Of a stretch of DNA of 64,000 bases, positions 43,094-57,359 are shown piece after piece. This DNA comes from Syngnathus acus (lineage: Eukaryota; Chordata; Actinopteri; Syngnathiformes; Syngnathidae). Position numbers and translations under genes: made by a program. Below the pieces are notes generated by a model. It saw only the letters and a program-made list of their open reading frames with translations, searched no databases and had not been told where the DNA came from. The stretch lies in contig NC_051100.1 in assembly GCF_901709675.1 (NCBI RefSeq), forward strand, positions 4,218,001 to 4,282,000, read 5' to 3'. Each line of letters begins with the position of its first letter. The first letter of the stretch is position 1.

Positions 43094-44319
43094 TACCACG
43101 CAGCCTTGAGAAGGTGTATAAGTTAAGACATTAATGGCTTCTATAGCGCCCCGGTGAAAGTGGCAGGTCCCTAAAGAACAGACCCCATTAGTCACAGAGG
43201 CTAAGCGGATTGGGATGATTACCATCAGGTTTTACCCAGGAAACGTGCCCCCTTTTCTCTATCTTTGTTGATTTTCTTTTCTTCTTCCCGTCTTATTCTT
43301 ACTCCATCTTGCTTTCAGTACTTACTCACTTCCAGTTAGTATAAGGATACAATTGCCCCTGGAGGCAATGGTGGTACAATTGATTGGAGAATTAAAAGAG
43401 AAAGTCACCAATGAACAGGTCCAGCTCTTCGACTCCTCCTGTCGCCGGACAGCTCACGAGGATTGACACCGCTTGATTTTTCCCAACCGACTCCACTAAT
43501 TGTTCGGCTTGTGCATTGAAATTGCAGATGGGCTTTTGGCTCCTTGTCTTCGCCGATGTCCAGACTCGATAGAAACTAGTCGTATTTGAAAGTGGTGGTG
43601 GCGAGGGGGGGTATAGCGAAGGTGTAGATGTCTTACGGCCCCATCTGCGCCTTTTTTCATGCTTTGGTTTCCAAGTTGGCTCTTCTCACGCCGCCTCCCT
43701 AATTGTGGAAATGTAAGTCACCCAATTCAAAGAAATTACCACAAATTACCCCGAGTCAAATCGAATAGCGGAGGGGCACGTCCTCACTCGGGTTATTACC
43801 CTGAAACCACTTCCAAAACTCACAATCCATTCTCCCAAAGAGAGCGCCCCGCAGTGTCAAATGTTCCTGCTGGCATTTCCTCTTGGACGTTTTTAACGCT
43901 AACGAGACAAACAGACAAAAGGTATAAAAGTTCACCAGGTTTCTGACATCTTGGAGGAGCTCGTATCTCTCCTGCGATTGTTTAGAAAAGAAAAGTCCTG
44001 CGGGCTCATTTCCAGGCCATCCCTTTTTAGCTTCCAAGAAAGTGTTGTCCCTTCGGAGATTGCCAGCGTGTCCTCTGTCTAATCCATGTATTGGTTATCC
44101 ATTGGTCAGGACAGGACCGGTAGAACGGACTGTCAGCAAGGTTGGAGAAAATCAAAAGGAGAAAGTCCGAGCTGTACCTCCAGTCGATATATTATTAAGC
44201 TCTATCAAGCGCTGCAGAGAGAACAGCCTGGTGTGATCAAGGTTTTTTTCTTTCTTCCCTTTGTTTTTTTTCTTTAAAAAAACATTTTCAACCTCATTTG
44301 CGGCATTGTAACCTTTTTA

Positions 44320-44442
44320 CGGAGCAGTTACCTCACTGTATCAACGAGGGCATCATAAATAAAAACACGACTGTACAACTTATCCAATTTAATCTCCTAA
44401 TTGCATCAGAGCTTTTGGTTTTCTATCACGGCCAAGTTTTCA
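44320..44442. promoter_or_regulatory. Candidate conserved non-coding element
   Basis: ATCCAATTTAATCTCCTAATTGCATC and flanking CATAAATAAAAAC give closely spaced homeodomain-like cores. Texture evidence only. Confidence 0.28.
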
Positions 44443-46487
44443 CGAAAGGCTCCCCTCCGGGGGCAAGACTGCAGGCAGGCCCGTGGTAATATGGTTCTGC
44501 AAGCGGTCCTAACACACTCAGCCTCTATTTATCCTAATCAGTGACATCCATATAAACCAGGATTGCTTCAAATGAACCCCTTCCGCGCCCTAGAAAACGC
44601 ACATTTACCAGGACCCCATTTGTCATGGGTAAATTGAGGGTCAGTAAACTTGGGCTGTATCCTCCAGTGGGGATCCGAGACATGCATCATAACGTTAGGA
44701 GAGGATGATTGGCGAAGGCGAGCTGTCACACATTTGTCAGGGGGAAGGGAACATTATTTGCTAATTTCCCAAGCTGGGCACTGACAGGGTGCTTCGTCTT
44801 CAGACCTTTGGTGACCAGCATGGCTTCCCGGCTATTAGTACAAGTCAAGTGTTTTTTGTTTTTTTTCCCGCTCCCCCCCTCCCATTCTCACTGTAGAGCG
44901 GCGGTAATAAGAGGCGCGATTCGTTCGACCTCACAGGCTGGCGGGCGCACTGGTTGAAGGATTTTGGATGGAGCAGATGCCCCATGCAGCGAGCTGCTCT
45001 TGCCAGGCCTTAGTTGAGTCCAGACAGCCTTGAGGGCTGATGGATCGCAAAGTTTACTCGTCAAGGTGACGCTATCGACTCCGCTGCACCAAAATCTGAC
45101 AAAATGGGTATGAGGCAGTCATTCATCAACATAAGGACAAAGGGGTCGTGTGTGCTTCATTCGATAGAGGAGGGGATCAGGAAATGTCAGGCCGGTGAAG
45201 GATGGTAAAGCAAGTTGGGGCTAGGGCTGACATTGAGGACGGACATAGTCTTGATTTATTTTTTTTTAAAAGTAATTAAAGTGTTGGAGACATTTATATT
45301 GGGAGTGTTTCAGAGCTAGCTACAAGCAAAATAGTTTGGACAACTCCAATTAAGCCTGCTCCAGTCTGAAACTCGCTGCGGTCTTGGACAGTGCTCCAGT
45401 TTTTATCTGATGCCGTTGTGTAAATCAGGCCGATCCTTAGGACTCCTCTCCACCCTGCTGACACTTTGAAGTTCCAGATTCAGCCAGCTGATCAGATGTG
45501 GAGTTTCCGTTTCATTTCCCGTCCTGCATGGGTTGGGTTCGGAACCCCATCGGATGCCGCCCAAAGAAACGGGGTGGGGCTTAGATATGCCTCAATCAAA
45601 GGCATTCAGGAAGACGTGTAAACACAACTCTGTGAGGGGGGGGAGGGCATAATTGCATTTACAATATTATTATTATAAAAGTTGACTGGAGGCGATGAAC
45701 TGCTGCCACGAGAGCGGACTGAACAGGCATTTATAAAAAGTCATGGCCACAGCCAAGTGGGTTGTAACCATTTGGCACCGGCCTAGTAGCATGTGTCAAG
45801 CCGTGTTATCCAATGGCCATACCTGCCTGTCTCATTACAAGCGGGGTATTTAGCAGCGGCTCGGCGGGAGCGCGGCGGACTCCGACTGCCAAGCGAGACG
45901 GCCGTCGTTTGAAGGCCCTGTGAGCTCGCGTGGAGCGCGACAAGGTCCCGCAGAGGAAGGTCCTCGTGTCCAATTAGGGGGCTGACGTGACACGTGGCCG
46001 CACTCCCCCACTGTCAGCCAGCTTGTCAGGTAGGCTTTGAGAAGAACACTGTGGGCATTATTCCACCGCATGTTATCAGCAAGTGACCTGTGAAATCCGA
46101 CTCCAGGAAATTGATTGAAAGAAGTACTTGGCCGTGTATCCCCCTCCCTCCCACCTCTTTTTAATACATCCCCGTGCGAAATGCATTGTGGGAGGAAAAT
46201 GAAAGCACGGCTGTATGTTTTCTCCCACACTAAAGGATGGTATTCATTGATTTCATTTTAATTGGACACACTTTTTGTCCCCCGGTGTCGTTGGAGGTGT
46301 GTTTTGTAATGGCGCCGAGAATGGATTGTCCTCAGTAAGTCCTGGCGTCAGTCGCCTGCCACTGGAAAGACAGACAGGGTGGGTGGTGGTGGGGGTCTTG
46401 ATAGACGAGGATCTTTCCCCTTCTCTTCCTCCTCCTCTTGCCCCATTTTCGGAGCGATCCACACCCAGAGGGCTTTAAAAGAACTCC

Positions 46488-46509
46488 ACCTCCCTCCCTC
46501 CCTCCCTCC
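46488..46509. repeat. (CCTC)n repeat
   Basis: Five CCTC-type units after gaactccacc. Confidence 0.9.
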
Positions 46510-46659
46510 ATTGCCGCATTTTGATTGAAATTCATCGGCAAGTTTATTGAGAAATGAATGAGGGAGGCAGCGTGGTATTGACTTTGGGAGGAAAACACAA
46601 CTCATCTTGAATGAGGGGGAAAACGCAGTCGTAATTTAGCCGCCATCGATCGGCGCCCC

Positions 46660-47100
46660 GTCCATGTATTGATCTTCATTTTACAATATTAATTTGCGCT
46701 TGCAATCAGCTGTGAAGGGAAGCCATTTGATTTCTGTTGGCCGGTAATGTGCCAAAGTCGGCCGTTATCCTCAGAGAGGTGGCACGCGTACTTGAGATGT
46801 CATTTAAGAGGATTGAACAGGTGTCTTTGGCCCTTTCTAATAATACGAGAGAAATGAAGGCAGCGCGAATATTATGGATGGGGCAATCCGCACCGTTGCT
46901 CCCTTTTAACCGTGTTAATTACATTTGATCTGTTGCAGGAGCAATATCTGCAGCAGAGTGTAACTGTCTCGGTATTTCCATCTGTATCGGCTCAAAGTTC
47001 ATGAAATTTCAATGAACATTGATCTCTCTCCATTGATTTATCTTAACTCCAGATCTTTGAAATTTTAATTTCCTGTTCATCTCGAGGCCCGCTGGAGGTG
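46660..47100. promoter_or_regulatory. Candidate conserved non-coding element
   Basis: A 440-base block without simple repeats. It includes TTTTACAATATTAATTTGCG, CAATCAGCTG (E-box), CCGTGTTAATTACATTTG, GTTCATGAAATTTCAATGAAC (imperfect palindrome, positions about 46998-47018) and TTTGAAATTTTAATTTCC. Texture suggests an enhancer. Confidence 0.38.
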
Positions 47101-48419
47101 GAATCACTCAATGATAACTGGCAACAGTGGATGGAGATGATGGAGATGGTCAGTGAGGTTTGCTTTGCTTTGCGTGGGTGTGCAGTGAAGAATTCCAATT
47201 TGCTTTGCTTTCAAACGCCGTTTTCATCTGCATGCGTGTTTTCTGCTCTCTCGACTCCCGCCGAGTTCCACAAAGCACGCCGTCCGGATATCTTCTTACG
47301 CCCGGCGTCCGAGAGAGCCTATCGGGCCGGTTTTGCCGACGAGACGCGATCTAAGGTTTGCTGACGCTGCTCTCGAGCCGGCCGCATCCTCTCGAACAGA
47401 TGCGCAGGTGCCTCCGAGGCTTGGCTCGCGCCGTTTGACGAGTCGCAAATGCAATAACACTTGAATGAACTTCTGCCTGTGCTGTTTATCTGGCTCCCCC
47501 TTTCCAACTCCCACTCCACCTCTAATTTGTGTTAAGGGGAAAGAAAAAAAAAAATAACTGCTCAATGGTGTAGGAGGAGTGGAGATAAGCTCGAAGCAGT
47601 TAAGTATAATTAGCGAAAGTAATAGCTGGCAAATGGCAACAAGGCTAGGTTTTTATCTCCTGGAAAGATAGAGTTATCGTAATAAGCTGTAATGGCTGGC
47701 AGGAATGCTAGGACGCGGTGCAAGCTTCCATTCAGGCTCGTAGACTTAACAAGGAACAATTTCCCTGAAATTTACTGCTTTGCTCAAACATTTCCCCATG
47801 TTTATGTCCCGATACTGTGGGTTGAAACATGTGCTCCATTCGACTCCATATGGTGCGTCGGCGTGTCAGCGCCGGCCATGTCGCGCCGGAGAGCGGCAAA
47901 GCCGATTTGTCTTTTTTTAGTACTTTGCGAAGGAAACGTCCGATCAAAACAAGATCGGGAAGTGCGCATTCCTGTCTGAGGAATTCCACTGGAGCCCGTC
48001 CACCGGGCGCTGGTCCGCCTGCGCGGCATTGAAAATTGGAAGCGATACGGTCGCAGCTGCGCACCGAGTCATGCATTCCATTTCTTCACATTCTGAAACT
48101 TGATCGTGAAGGTCAGAAAACTTTTGAACAAAACAGCATTCCTCAAAGACGCAATCATCGGAAACGTCACTTTGTTAATAATCTGCCCAATTTGACCGAC
48201 GTGTTCTAATCTAATCATCGCGGGATATTAAAGTGTGGAAAAAAAGCGCTGTTAAACAATTACATCTCTTATCTGGAGCGAGGGAACAAAACAACACCGA
48301 CGACGTAATTGAACAGACCGTGTAACCTGTCGAAATTTGAGCAAGAAAATGAAAATTCTATTAGTCCATAAAGCCGCCCCTTCCCTGCGCTCTTCATCTG
48401 CTTTACAAAGTATTCAAAT

Positions 48420-48690
48420 GCAAGTCCTGCCTTACCTCCCCGTGTCTCTTTTTCTCTAATTATCCGTGAGGTCAGTAAGCAAAATGGGGAAGAAGCCAGG
48501 AGATCAATACAAATTATCCCTGAGCAAACCAGTGCTGACAGTTTGAATTGCAGCATATGTTTACCCAAAATCAGGCAATTTATCTTAATATCAGCCGAGT
48601 AATGCAGCAGGGGTGAGAGGTCACACAATCTCTCCACCTCATAATTACCCACCTCTAAAACAGGAAAGTGGTATTGATTGGCCGCGGGCC
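48420..48690. promoter_or_regulatory. Candidate conserved non-coding element
   Basis: CTCTAATTATCCGTGAGGTC, GATCAATACAAATTATCCC, CAGGCAATTTATCTTAATATC and CTCATAATTACCCACC fall in 240 bases, with TGACAGTTTGAATTGCAGCA. The region keeps a long open frame on the minus strand (48269-48829), which may reflect slow evolution rather than coding. Confidence 0.42.
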
Positions 48691-51414
48691 GGGAAGCGGG
48701 CGTGACTGGAACGTGCCAGCAAAACACCCCCCCTCGCCCCACCGCCGCTAAACAATCCACCACCGCCACCACCCGTATCATAGCTCCCCCTTCTATCCTC
48801 TCCCCCCTCCGCTTGGCTAGACTCCCCACCCAGGGAAGGATTTATGGGATGTCTGTGGAGGGTTTCATGTTTCCATGCAGCGATTGAAGGCTCTCACAGT
48901 AACCGGAAGGAGGGGTGGGACAAGATGGGCTGAGGCAATAGCCCCCCTCCCGCCTCCCCTTGACCATATTATGAAAACAGACTTTTGGTCAATGAAATCA
49001 TCATATGGTAAAATGATGACAATACGTAATTTGGTCTTTTTTAGAACTGCAATGGGGAGAACAAATACTCAGATACCCTTTTGTGCTTTTGCCAGATTTG
49101 ACTATTTAATTTTTTTTTTTTTTTTACTTCCGTTTTGAGTATTAAGTGCAATTTTAAAAGACAATTAAAGCCTTAACTTCATAAAGACTTTTAAAGAATC
49201 TGTTGAAGCCTTCATTTTGGACCCACCCCCAGATTACATCCAGGTTCAAACAGCAGCCTTTCCACAAAAAATTCATAAAAATTGGTTTTTGGATGCAAAA
49301 CTCAGGCGAAAAGGACAGAAAAAGGAAGCGAGAGGACTACTCAGTGAGGAAGGAGGATGCTGTCACAGTGTGTGGCATTCCGAGTAAAGCCCACAATCAT
49401 TATGAAAGAAAATCTTTGTACAGAAGACAACAATCTGCGGCACGGACGCTAGCAAGGTGCAGCTAAGGCATTTATTTCCCCGGCCGGCAGCGTCCAAGTA
49501 CTCAGTATATATCATCAGCGGCTCTTACAGGATTATTGACATTGTCTGTGTCTGTCTGCGCGGGTGTACATGCGGCGACTACAAAACTGTCAAGTCATCA
49601 AGTGACAGCGCCGTTTAGCGCTAATGCAAGTCTCCATCAGCTGTCACAAGCATTTGCATGAAATCAATAGCAGATGGTGCTCCGTGTCACCAATTTCATT
49701 ACGCCGGGGTTGTTACAAAGATCATCTCCATGATAGATGAGAGCGTCTCGGCGGCACCGGCCGACGCCGAGCCCGACCGGCTCGACTCTGGCTCGCCGCC
49801 ACGGATTTCCGTTCACGCTTAAGCCTCGGACGCATTCTTTAAGGACATCCCATCTCGTTCGGGCATCGTTATCATCGGTAAAGGCGCATCGCAACGAGCC
49901 GAGGTCCGCGCGCCGTTCCGAGCGTGTTCCCAGCATGCCTGGCGGCTGGGAGCGGGCCCCAGCTGAGGCGGAGGACAGGAGAGCGTGATGTATCACCCCG
50001 AGAGCGCCCACTGACAGCCTCTGATGATGGATGGCCTGATTATGGAGTGCTTTTTACACATACACAATTTACATCACACTGAGCGGCGGGGTCCGGCGGG
50101 GCCGCGTACGGGCAGGTGCGCGTGCGTGCACAAACACGCGGACAAGAATGAGGTTGGAAATAACAAAGGAAAGCTTGCAAATTCCCGGCTACCGCCTTGT
50201 CATGTACGATCAATACGACCAATCAATCCTTTATTAAGGGGGAAGACGGCGTTTGTCCACTCGGTGAGACGGGGGCCATTTTGTCGCTTTGGGTACGCAT
50301 GATGAGCTGCCAAATTAGATTTCCAGCAGTGTATGTTACTCAGGTGAGCTGAGAAAATGAGGCCGCGTACGACTGTACTCTCGTCGCTACGCTAGTTCCT
50401 CGCTATCGATTAGCTCCCCTGCATCGGCTATGCTTGAACACATAATTGCTGCATTTGATCACGCTCGAGCTGGCAATTACTGTAGCCGGCCGGGTTTCTG
50501 GAGCGCAAAGGTACTGTGTTGTGTATTTAGATTGGGGGCGGGGCGACAAAATGAAGCGAGAGCTGTTCTTGGCGTGCTTTCCCTTTTCCGTGGCAGCAAT
50601 TTCAGCGAGGTGTGCGGCCTCAATGTCGAAATGACATGCTGAGTAATGAGTGATGGGCCAAATTAGAGGCTGAACAATGAATAGAGGCAGACACTTCTTA
50701 TTAGTCTCCATAGAAAGTCATTGATTTATGAAGCGTCTTGCTCGGCCGACTTACTCTCCTGAAAATGATATCTACATTGAGACGTGATGTTCTCTATTAA
50801 GTCATTCCTTCCCCTTTTTGCACCGCTCGCCTCTCTCCCCGATTTAACCCCCCACCCCCCTCCCCTTCTCGCCCGGTCCTGCCTAGTAGTGTACACATGA
50901 TTGTTTAGAACCAGGCGGCGCTGTGAGGAAGCCTTCAATTACCCATTAGGACTGTCAGACATAAAGCGATTCCGCTCTCACCAAAGTCTTGGTTATGATT
51001 CATTTACTTTGTGCCCTTGATTCATCGCCCAATATGCCCGGCGCTCCAGATTACTATTTGAGGGGTGGGGAAGATTGATGGCTCCGTGGGATCCGCCGCC
51101 ATATTTCACGGGTGCTCTGTTGCGGTACAGTCGGTGGCCAAGTGTGAGATGACAGCGGCTTACACTAGATCAATGTGTGGACAGCCTTTCAGAGATTATT
51201 AAAACTCTGTTAGATTAAAAGAGGCCCGCTATGTAGTTTAGCTAGAGTCAATATTCTACAGTAGATGAAGAAAAAAAAAAAATGTAGGTCATCACGGCTG
51301 TTAATGGAATAACACTTGTGTCATTTTCCTTTGCCACCCATGAAGGAGCCGCTGCTTTTTTTTTTCCCCTTTTCATGAACCGATTTGACGCCCCTGAGGT
51401 TTTGTCGAAATTAG

Positions 51415-51714
<300 letters not shown>

Positions 51715-52751
51715 TAGCGAGGACACGCGGTGCTTTAGATGGAACAGCTTTGCCTCGCATATGTGGCTTAGCCACTAGCCAGCGTGGTAATTGCGTTGGT
51801 TTAGTGCGAGGAGAAAGGCGTAAACTCTCTGTGCGGTAAAATAGCTCAATCAGGCGTTTTCCTCTCCAGTAGTCTGTGGAGATGGTAATCTGGTCAGAAA
51901 CGACGTCTGCGCCCTCATTACCCCGCTCATGTTTTCCTTTCATTTTCTGCAGCTCGATTTGGTTTAATCTTTTGTTTACAGAACCCTGTGCCGTAAACCC
52001 TCTCGTCTTAGCGCCGCTAATAGACAAAGACCGCGTGTTATTATGCCGCGGCTTTCTTATTGTTTTCTTTTGAACCCGAGCGAAACGGTTGAAAGCCGCG
52101 TCAAGTTCCGCGACGCTCTCGCAGAAACGGATCGCGCTATCGACGGAAGGAAGATCATTCTCCCGCTGAGAAGAAACTCTTTGATACTTTTTTTTTTTTC
52201 TCCTTCCCCGTCTTTGATTCTCTTGCTCCTTCCATTTCCTATTGATAAAATCTATCTCTGAGCTGGCACTAATTGCTACCATGCCGGTAACCATTTGGGT
52301 GACTGACGTTCCAAATGTGTCAAGTGTAATAATATGACTGATTAGTCGATTCAAAGTAGCGGCGGCCACCTTGGAGTTTTAATAAGAGCGTAAAACCTTT
52401 GAAGACCTTATCTATTAAATCCCAGCATGCAACACAGCAATATCATTAACGTCCAACGGCCAATTTAATAAAGACCCGACCGCGCGGTGGCTCGAGACGT
52501 TTGACCGAGGCGCCGCCGAGAAGTCGAGCATCGCGGCTAGCCCTCGCTCGCCTATATGAAGTGTTTCAATTAGACCCCGGTCCCCGCGGAGACGGGACGC
52601 AACACCTTGACATGAAATGTGACTCTAATTTTAGCTAGTAAACCCCGACCATAAGCTAAAGCACCTTTAATATCCACTTTCTCCAACGCGGCGGCCATTC
52701 CCGGTCAATGCGGCTGCACTATTTCTATTCTATAAAGTCACAGTGTCTTTG

Positions 52752-52755
<4 letters not shown>

Positions 52756-52783
<28 letters not shown>
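52756..52783. repeat. A-run of 28
   Basis: Uninterrupted A homopolymer after tttgcagc. No retrogene-like sequence is recognised upstream of it. Confidence 0.95.
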
Positions 52784-53524
52784 GACAGGCGCATTGTTAA
52801 ACACAGCTTTATTACGGAGAAAGCAGACTTCTTTCCATGAATACAAAGTGTTGTTGGCAGTGAGACAGCTCTTGACACCGGACCCGAGATTAGTTTCCTG
52901 GGCGCGTGTATACTTAATATAGCCCCCGCTCTGCCAGCCTTTGCATGAAACAATCACAGAGTGAGATGAAACCCTGCACTTCCAATAAACAACATAAATA
53001 TTTGATTTGCTCTCTAATGGACCCAAATATGGGGTTCAGGGGGCATGTAAATGATCCCGCCGAGTGATTCGTCATTGTTAAGCTTGCCATCCCGGGGTCA
53101 GCGCTGAGGGTCAAAAAGCACATTCCCAATAAAAGAGCCGGCGGCGGCCGCGGGGCGTCGGCGTGTACGTTCCGAATGAGATCAGAAACGGCATATAGAG
53201 AGCGGCCATTACCGGGTGCAGGTGAGCTAAAGGGGGGGGGGACTCTATAAAAAGGAGATAAAGCTAGAGGACGCAGGGCGTGCATTAGCAGAAAGGCAAA
53301 TCGACACCCGGCCCACTCGCCGCCCCGCCCATGACTTCACCCTCCAGTTGATAATATTACTGCGCTATTGATTTCCACCAGCCTTCTCCCTGGGACCAGT
53401 AAGACACGTGGTAATTGTAAGGAGACAGAAAGCCAATACGGGAGTGCTCATGGATAGCGAGGGATGCACGCTAATATTGTTGCTACACAGAGAAAAAAAA
53501 AACATGGAGGGAGAGTGGTGGTAG

Positions 53525-53527
<3 letters not shown>

Positions 53528-53556
<29 letters not shown>
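53528..53556. repeat. G-run of 29
   Basis: The longest homopolymer G tract in the window, preceded by a GGA-rich stretch (53503-53527). Length may be unreliable from sequencing. Confidence 0.93.
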
Positions 53557-53989
53557 AGCTGCCTCTGATTGAAGTTTACCTCGTAATTCTAAGACAACAT
53601 CGTAGATGACAGTCTGACCCTGTGGGAGTGCAGATATAAAAATTCAATGCAAAGTCCAGGGTGAATATGAAAGTAATAAGTGTGAGCAGTCAAGTGATGA
53701 GAAAGGAGATTGGTTTGCGGGCATTGCGTTAAGTGAAGAGAGACTTTGGAATTCACCCCCCCCTCGTTTTTTCCCCCCCGTTCTTAAGATCTTGTTATAA
53801 AACAATTTTCTGTTCATAATATAAAAAAGACAATTTATAATACCATTTTGTGCCCTCTGGCAGTAATGGACAAATAGACTGGATATCACATTATATCACA
53901 CTCAATTTCTCTCTTCTGTAACAAATTAGATTCATTATGAAATTAAAAGTGGAAACTCAATATTGTTTTATTATTAAGCTGATTGCTTT

Positions 53990-54330
53990 GGCTTCTTTAC
54001 TTTCCCCCCCAAAATGAGCATAAGCCCATTCTTTTCCGATTGCCGGCGTAATCCGCCAGGAGAAAATATTACAAATGTGCTCATGTCAAGCAATTACCCA
54101 TGTATTTAAATGAATCTCTCTTCCTGTGCTCTTTGAAGTACCTTCATCTAATGGCCCCATGCTTCTAAATGCATTCATTACCTCGGGCTAGAGCTAACAG
54201 AGTAATTGCCTTACACTTTTATAATGGCATTAGCACTCGCAGCTACATAACCTAGGCCCTCTTTTATTAACTGCCATCATATAAATACAACATCCGTGTT
54301 AATCTAGCGCTCCAAGAATCACATTCGGCC
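53990..54330. promoter_or_regulatory. Candidate conserved non-coding element
   Basis: Contains CAAGCAATTACCCATG, ATTTAAATGAATC, AATGCATTCATTACC, GAGTAATTGCC, ATAATGGCATTAGC and CGTGTTAATC in 340 bases with no simple repeat. One of the strongest candidates by texture. Confidence 0.4.
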
Positions 54331-54433
54331 CGGTTGCTTGAGACCCCCACTTTCCCGCTTGTTTTATGACAAGGCGTCATTTGTTACGACTTCCCCGCCG
54401 AAAGCGGCGTCTAAATCTCGGGTGATCTGTCAC

Positions 54434-54477
54434 GCCAGCCAGCCAGCCAGCCAGGGAGAGAGCGAGCGAGCGAGCGG
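54434..54477. repeat. (GCCA)n then (GAGC)n repeats
   Basis: About five GCCA units, a short GGGAGA link, and four to five GAGC units. Confidence 0.93.
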
Positions 54478-54574
54478 CTCCCCTCGTTGAAACAGTTGTC
54501 GAACACGAGACCTTTTATGCAAAGCGAGGCGGCGAACGGCGCAAAATCGGTCACGCGTTTGTCGGCGAACAAAA

Positions 54575-54705
54575 GGAATCATTTGAGGCCTTTAATTGTT
54601 TCAATTTAGCATGGCGTGTTCTGATATGTCTCCATGACATGAAAGCCAATTACACTTATTCTGGAGTAGCATTCAGATTTACATGGAAATGCCCCCAGAA
54701 CACTA
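54575..54705. promoter_or_regulatory. Candidate conserved non-coding element
   Basis: AATCATTTGAGGCCTTTAATTG, GAAAGCCAATTACACTTATTC, GGAGTAGCATTCAGATTTACATGG and TCTCCATGACATG lie in a 130-base block. Texture evidence only. Confidence 0.38.
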
Positions 54706-55407
54706 TTCGCCGCTAATCGTATTCACAGCGTGAGCCGATCCGCATGAAGGCGTCGCGTCGGGAAGACAACAAACTTGCTCCTTGATTGGGTGCGGCGCTT
54801 CTCATCATCCTCGGATATGACCGGGCCGCCACTTAAGCGTAGCCCCGCCGGTCGGCTCGGTTAGTTAAGACGCCGCGCGGTAAACGACAGATTAAGGATG
54901 AGAGGCAATATCGTTTCCTCTCCTCCTCCTCCTACATGTTTTTTCTTTTATTTCCTCCTCCCAAGCTGTCCTTATGTCACTGCCGCAAAAGTGCCATATG
55001 GACAAGGAGCGAGAGGACGTTTTACAGGGAACGAAACACGGCTCGCCTACGAGACGCTCTTAATTGCTTTAATTGTTGCTTAAAATTGAGAGCCATGTCG
55101 GAGAGCTTGAAATATGATGGAATAGATTATTGGTAATTATTAAGCGCAGACAAAAAGAGAAGGAAAGCCACTTTATCTCACTCAGCGAGCGCGGGAGAAA
55201 TCTGTTCTGCCTGATGAGAACACATCAAGACAGCTGGTCCTCTCATTTAGCCTACCTGCCTCACGACAAGCGTAATTCTTTATTTGTATGCAAACTAGAT
55301 GCATGCCACGTTGAGCATACACACCAATTTCAGAGGTAAATGCCCATTCTAAGAACCACCCATCCGGTAACTTGGGGCTGGATTAAGCGATATGTTTCTA
55401 TAAGAAA

Positions 55408-55436
55408 GGGCGGCGGGCAGGCGGGCGGGCGGGCGG
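55408..55436. repeat. (GGGC)n repeat
   Basis: GGGC/GGCG units, about six. Confidence 0.9.
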
Positions 55437-56962
55437 ACGCTGGAAGTGGCTTCCACAGCGATTCATCTTGATAAATCAAGGGCGCTACGCGAGATATGCT
55501 CCTCTGGATGAAAGGAACCGTAAACACGCGCTCGCTCGGTACGCCGCGCCTAGCCAACGCGGGCCGAGGCGTCGGAGGCCCGTCGTTTGAAGGCACCCGG
55601 CTTGTGTTTACATTCATTTACGGCAGCTGCCGTCTTAATCCCGCACGGCTATTGCCAAGCGATGGAACACTTCAGACAAATTACCAAGGCCCGCGAAAGA
55701 AAACACAGTGAATGTGGGAAGACAACAAGCACCATCTGAGATGTTTCTGCTGACAGATTTGCATTGCTTTTAAGCGGGCTTCTAAGAGCCCGGTCAACAA
55801 ATCTCGGCTTGCTTTTTTTTTTTTTTTACAGCAGGTGACAACAAGCGTGCCTTTTCCACAAGCCGCCCCTCCCGCCACTCGCCTTTGTCGCGCCCAATGC
55901 ACTCGAAAAAGGGACAAGAGGGTTTTGCTTTCCGGCATATTGCCTCCCTCGTATTATAAAAGCAAAGAGAGCAGTCTGCTTTGCTTGAGAGGGATTTAAT
56001 TGTAAGTGGCAAATTCAAAGGGAAGATAAAGACGCGACAAGCGGGCCAAACCCCGCCACCTAGCCCGCAGCTCGGAAGAGAGCGACGGGATCCGGGGCCA
56101 ACTCATTTTCCGTGTTAAGAGCCAAAGCAACACGGCTAATCCGCATTGTCGAGCCGGGGCGAGCGTGCAGACATGGATAAGACCACATCCTGAGCATCCG
56201 TGTCCCCAAGGCACGGGCACCCAGCTCCTGCTGGATGGGAAGTCATTTGTGAAGTCCTTTGCAAGCAGCCAGTCAAAGAGGTTAATTGAAAAATTCCTTA
56301 ATGTCATTACAACAGAACTAGATTAACCCACAGCTAATTCACTTTATTGTTCTGAGGAGAGGGGCCTCCACGCTGAACTCCGGAAGCTCGGAATCAGGCG
56401 TGAGGTGTTGTTTTTAAAGGACTATGCCGGTTTAATTAAGATAGGGAACATTATTCACCGCTCTGCATGCATGGAAGGAGTAAAGTAGTGTTTAAATGAA
56501 GGTGCGGTGCCTCTTAAAACAGCAGCGCTCCTCATTTTCGGCAGATAGGAAAACCCGCTCGGTGGCCAGCTCGAAATAAGCGGATTCGCACGGCTGTTTG
56601 AGGGTGGAAATTAATATTTTGCGACATATTGAAGAATAAGATGAGGCTTTAAACCAAGAGAACCAGCAGAAAAAGAACCACTAAGACGGTCTCAAAAAGC
56701 TTCACTGGGTAGTCCGAGGTAAAGGATTAGCTCTTTGCGCTATTTATGCTAAAGTGGCTAGCTAGCAACCGTTTCGGCTAGTTACTAGTGCGCCTCGACA
56801 CGCAGAGCAAAGTCGCTCCTGAGTGAGTAATCATCGCACGGCGGTGAATAAGCCACATGTTTGACAACGATCATGCTCACGAAAGGAAAAGAGAGCGATG
56901 CTAAATGTGAAGCTAACCGAAGAATAACGCGGATTGCTTGGATTACACTTGAAGTGACGTGA

Positions 56963-57359
<397 letters not shown>

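Noticed and set aside
48269-48829. 186-codon open frame on the minus strand
   Set aside because: No recognisable domain and no splice or promoter context. It overlaps an enhancer-like block; kept only as a side note in the findings.
52740-52783. 28-A tail as the end of a processed pseudogene
   Set aside because: No gene-like sequence precedes it and no flanking direct repeat was seen.
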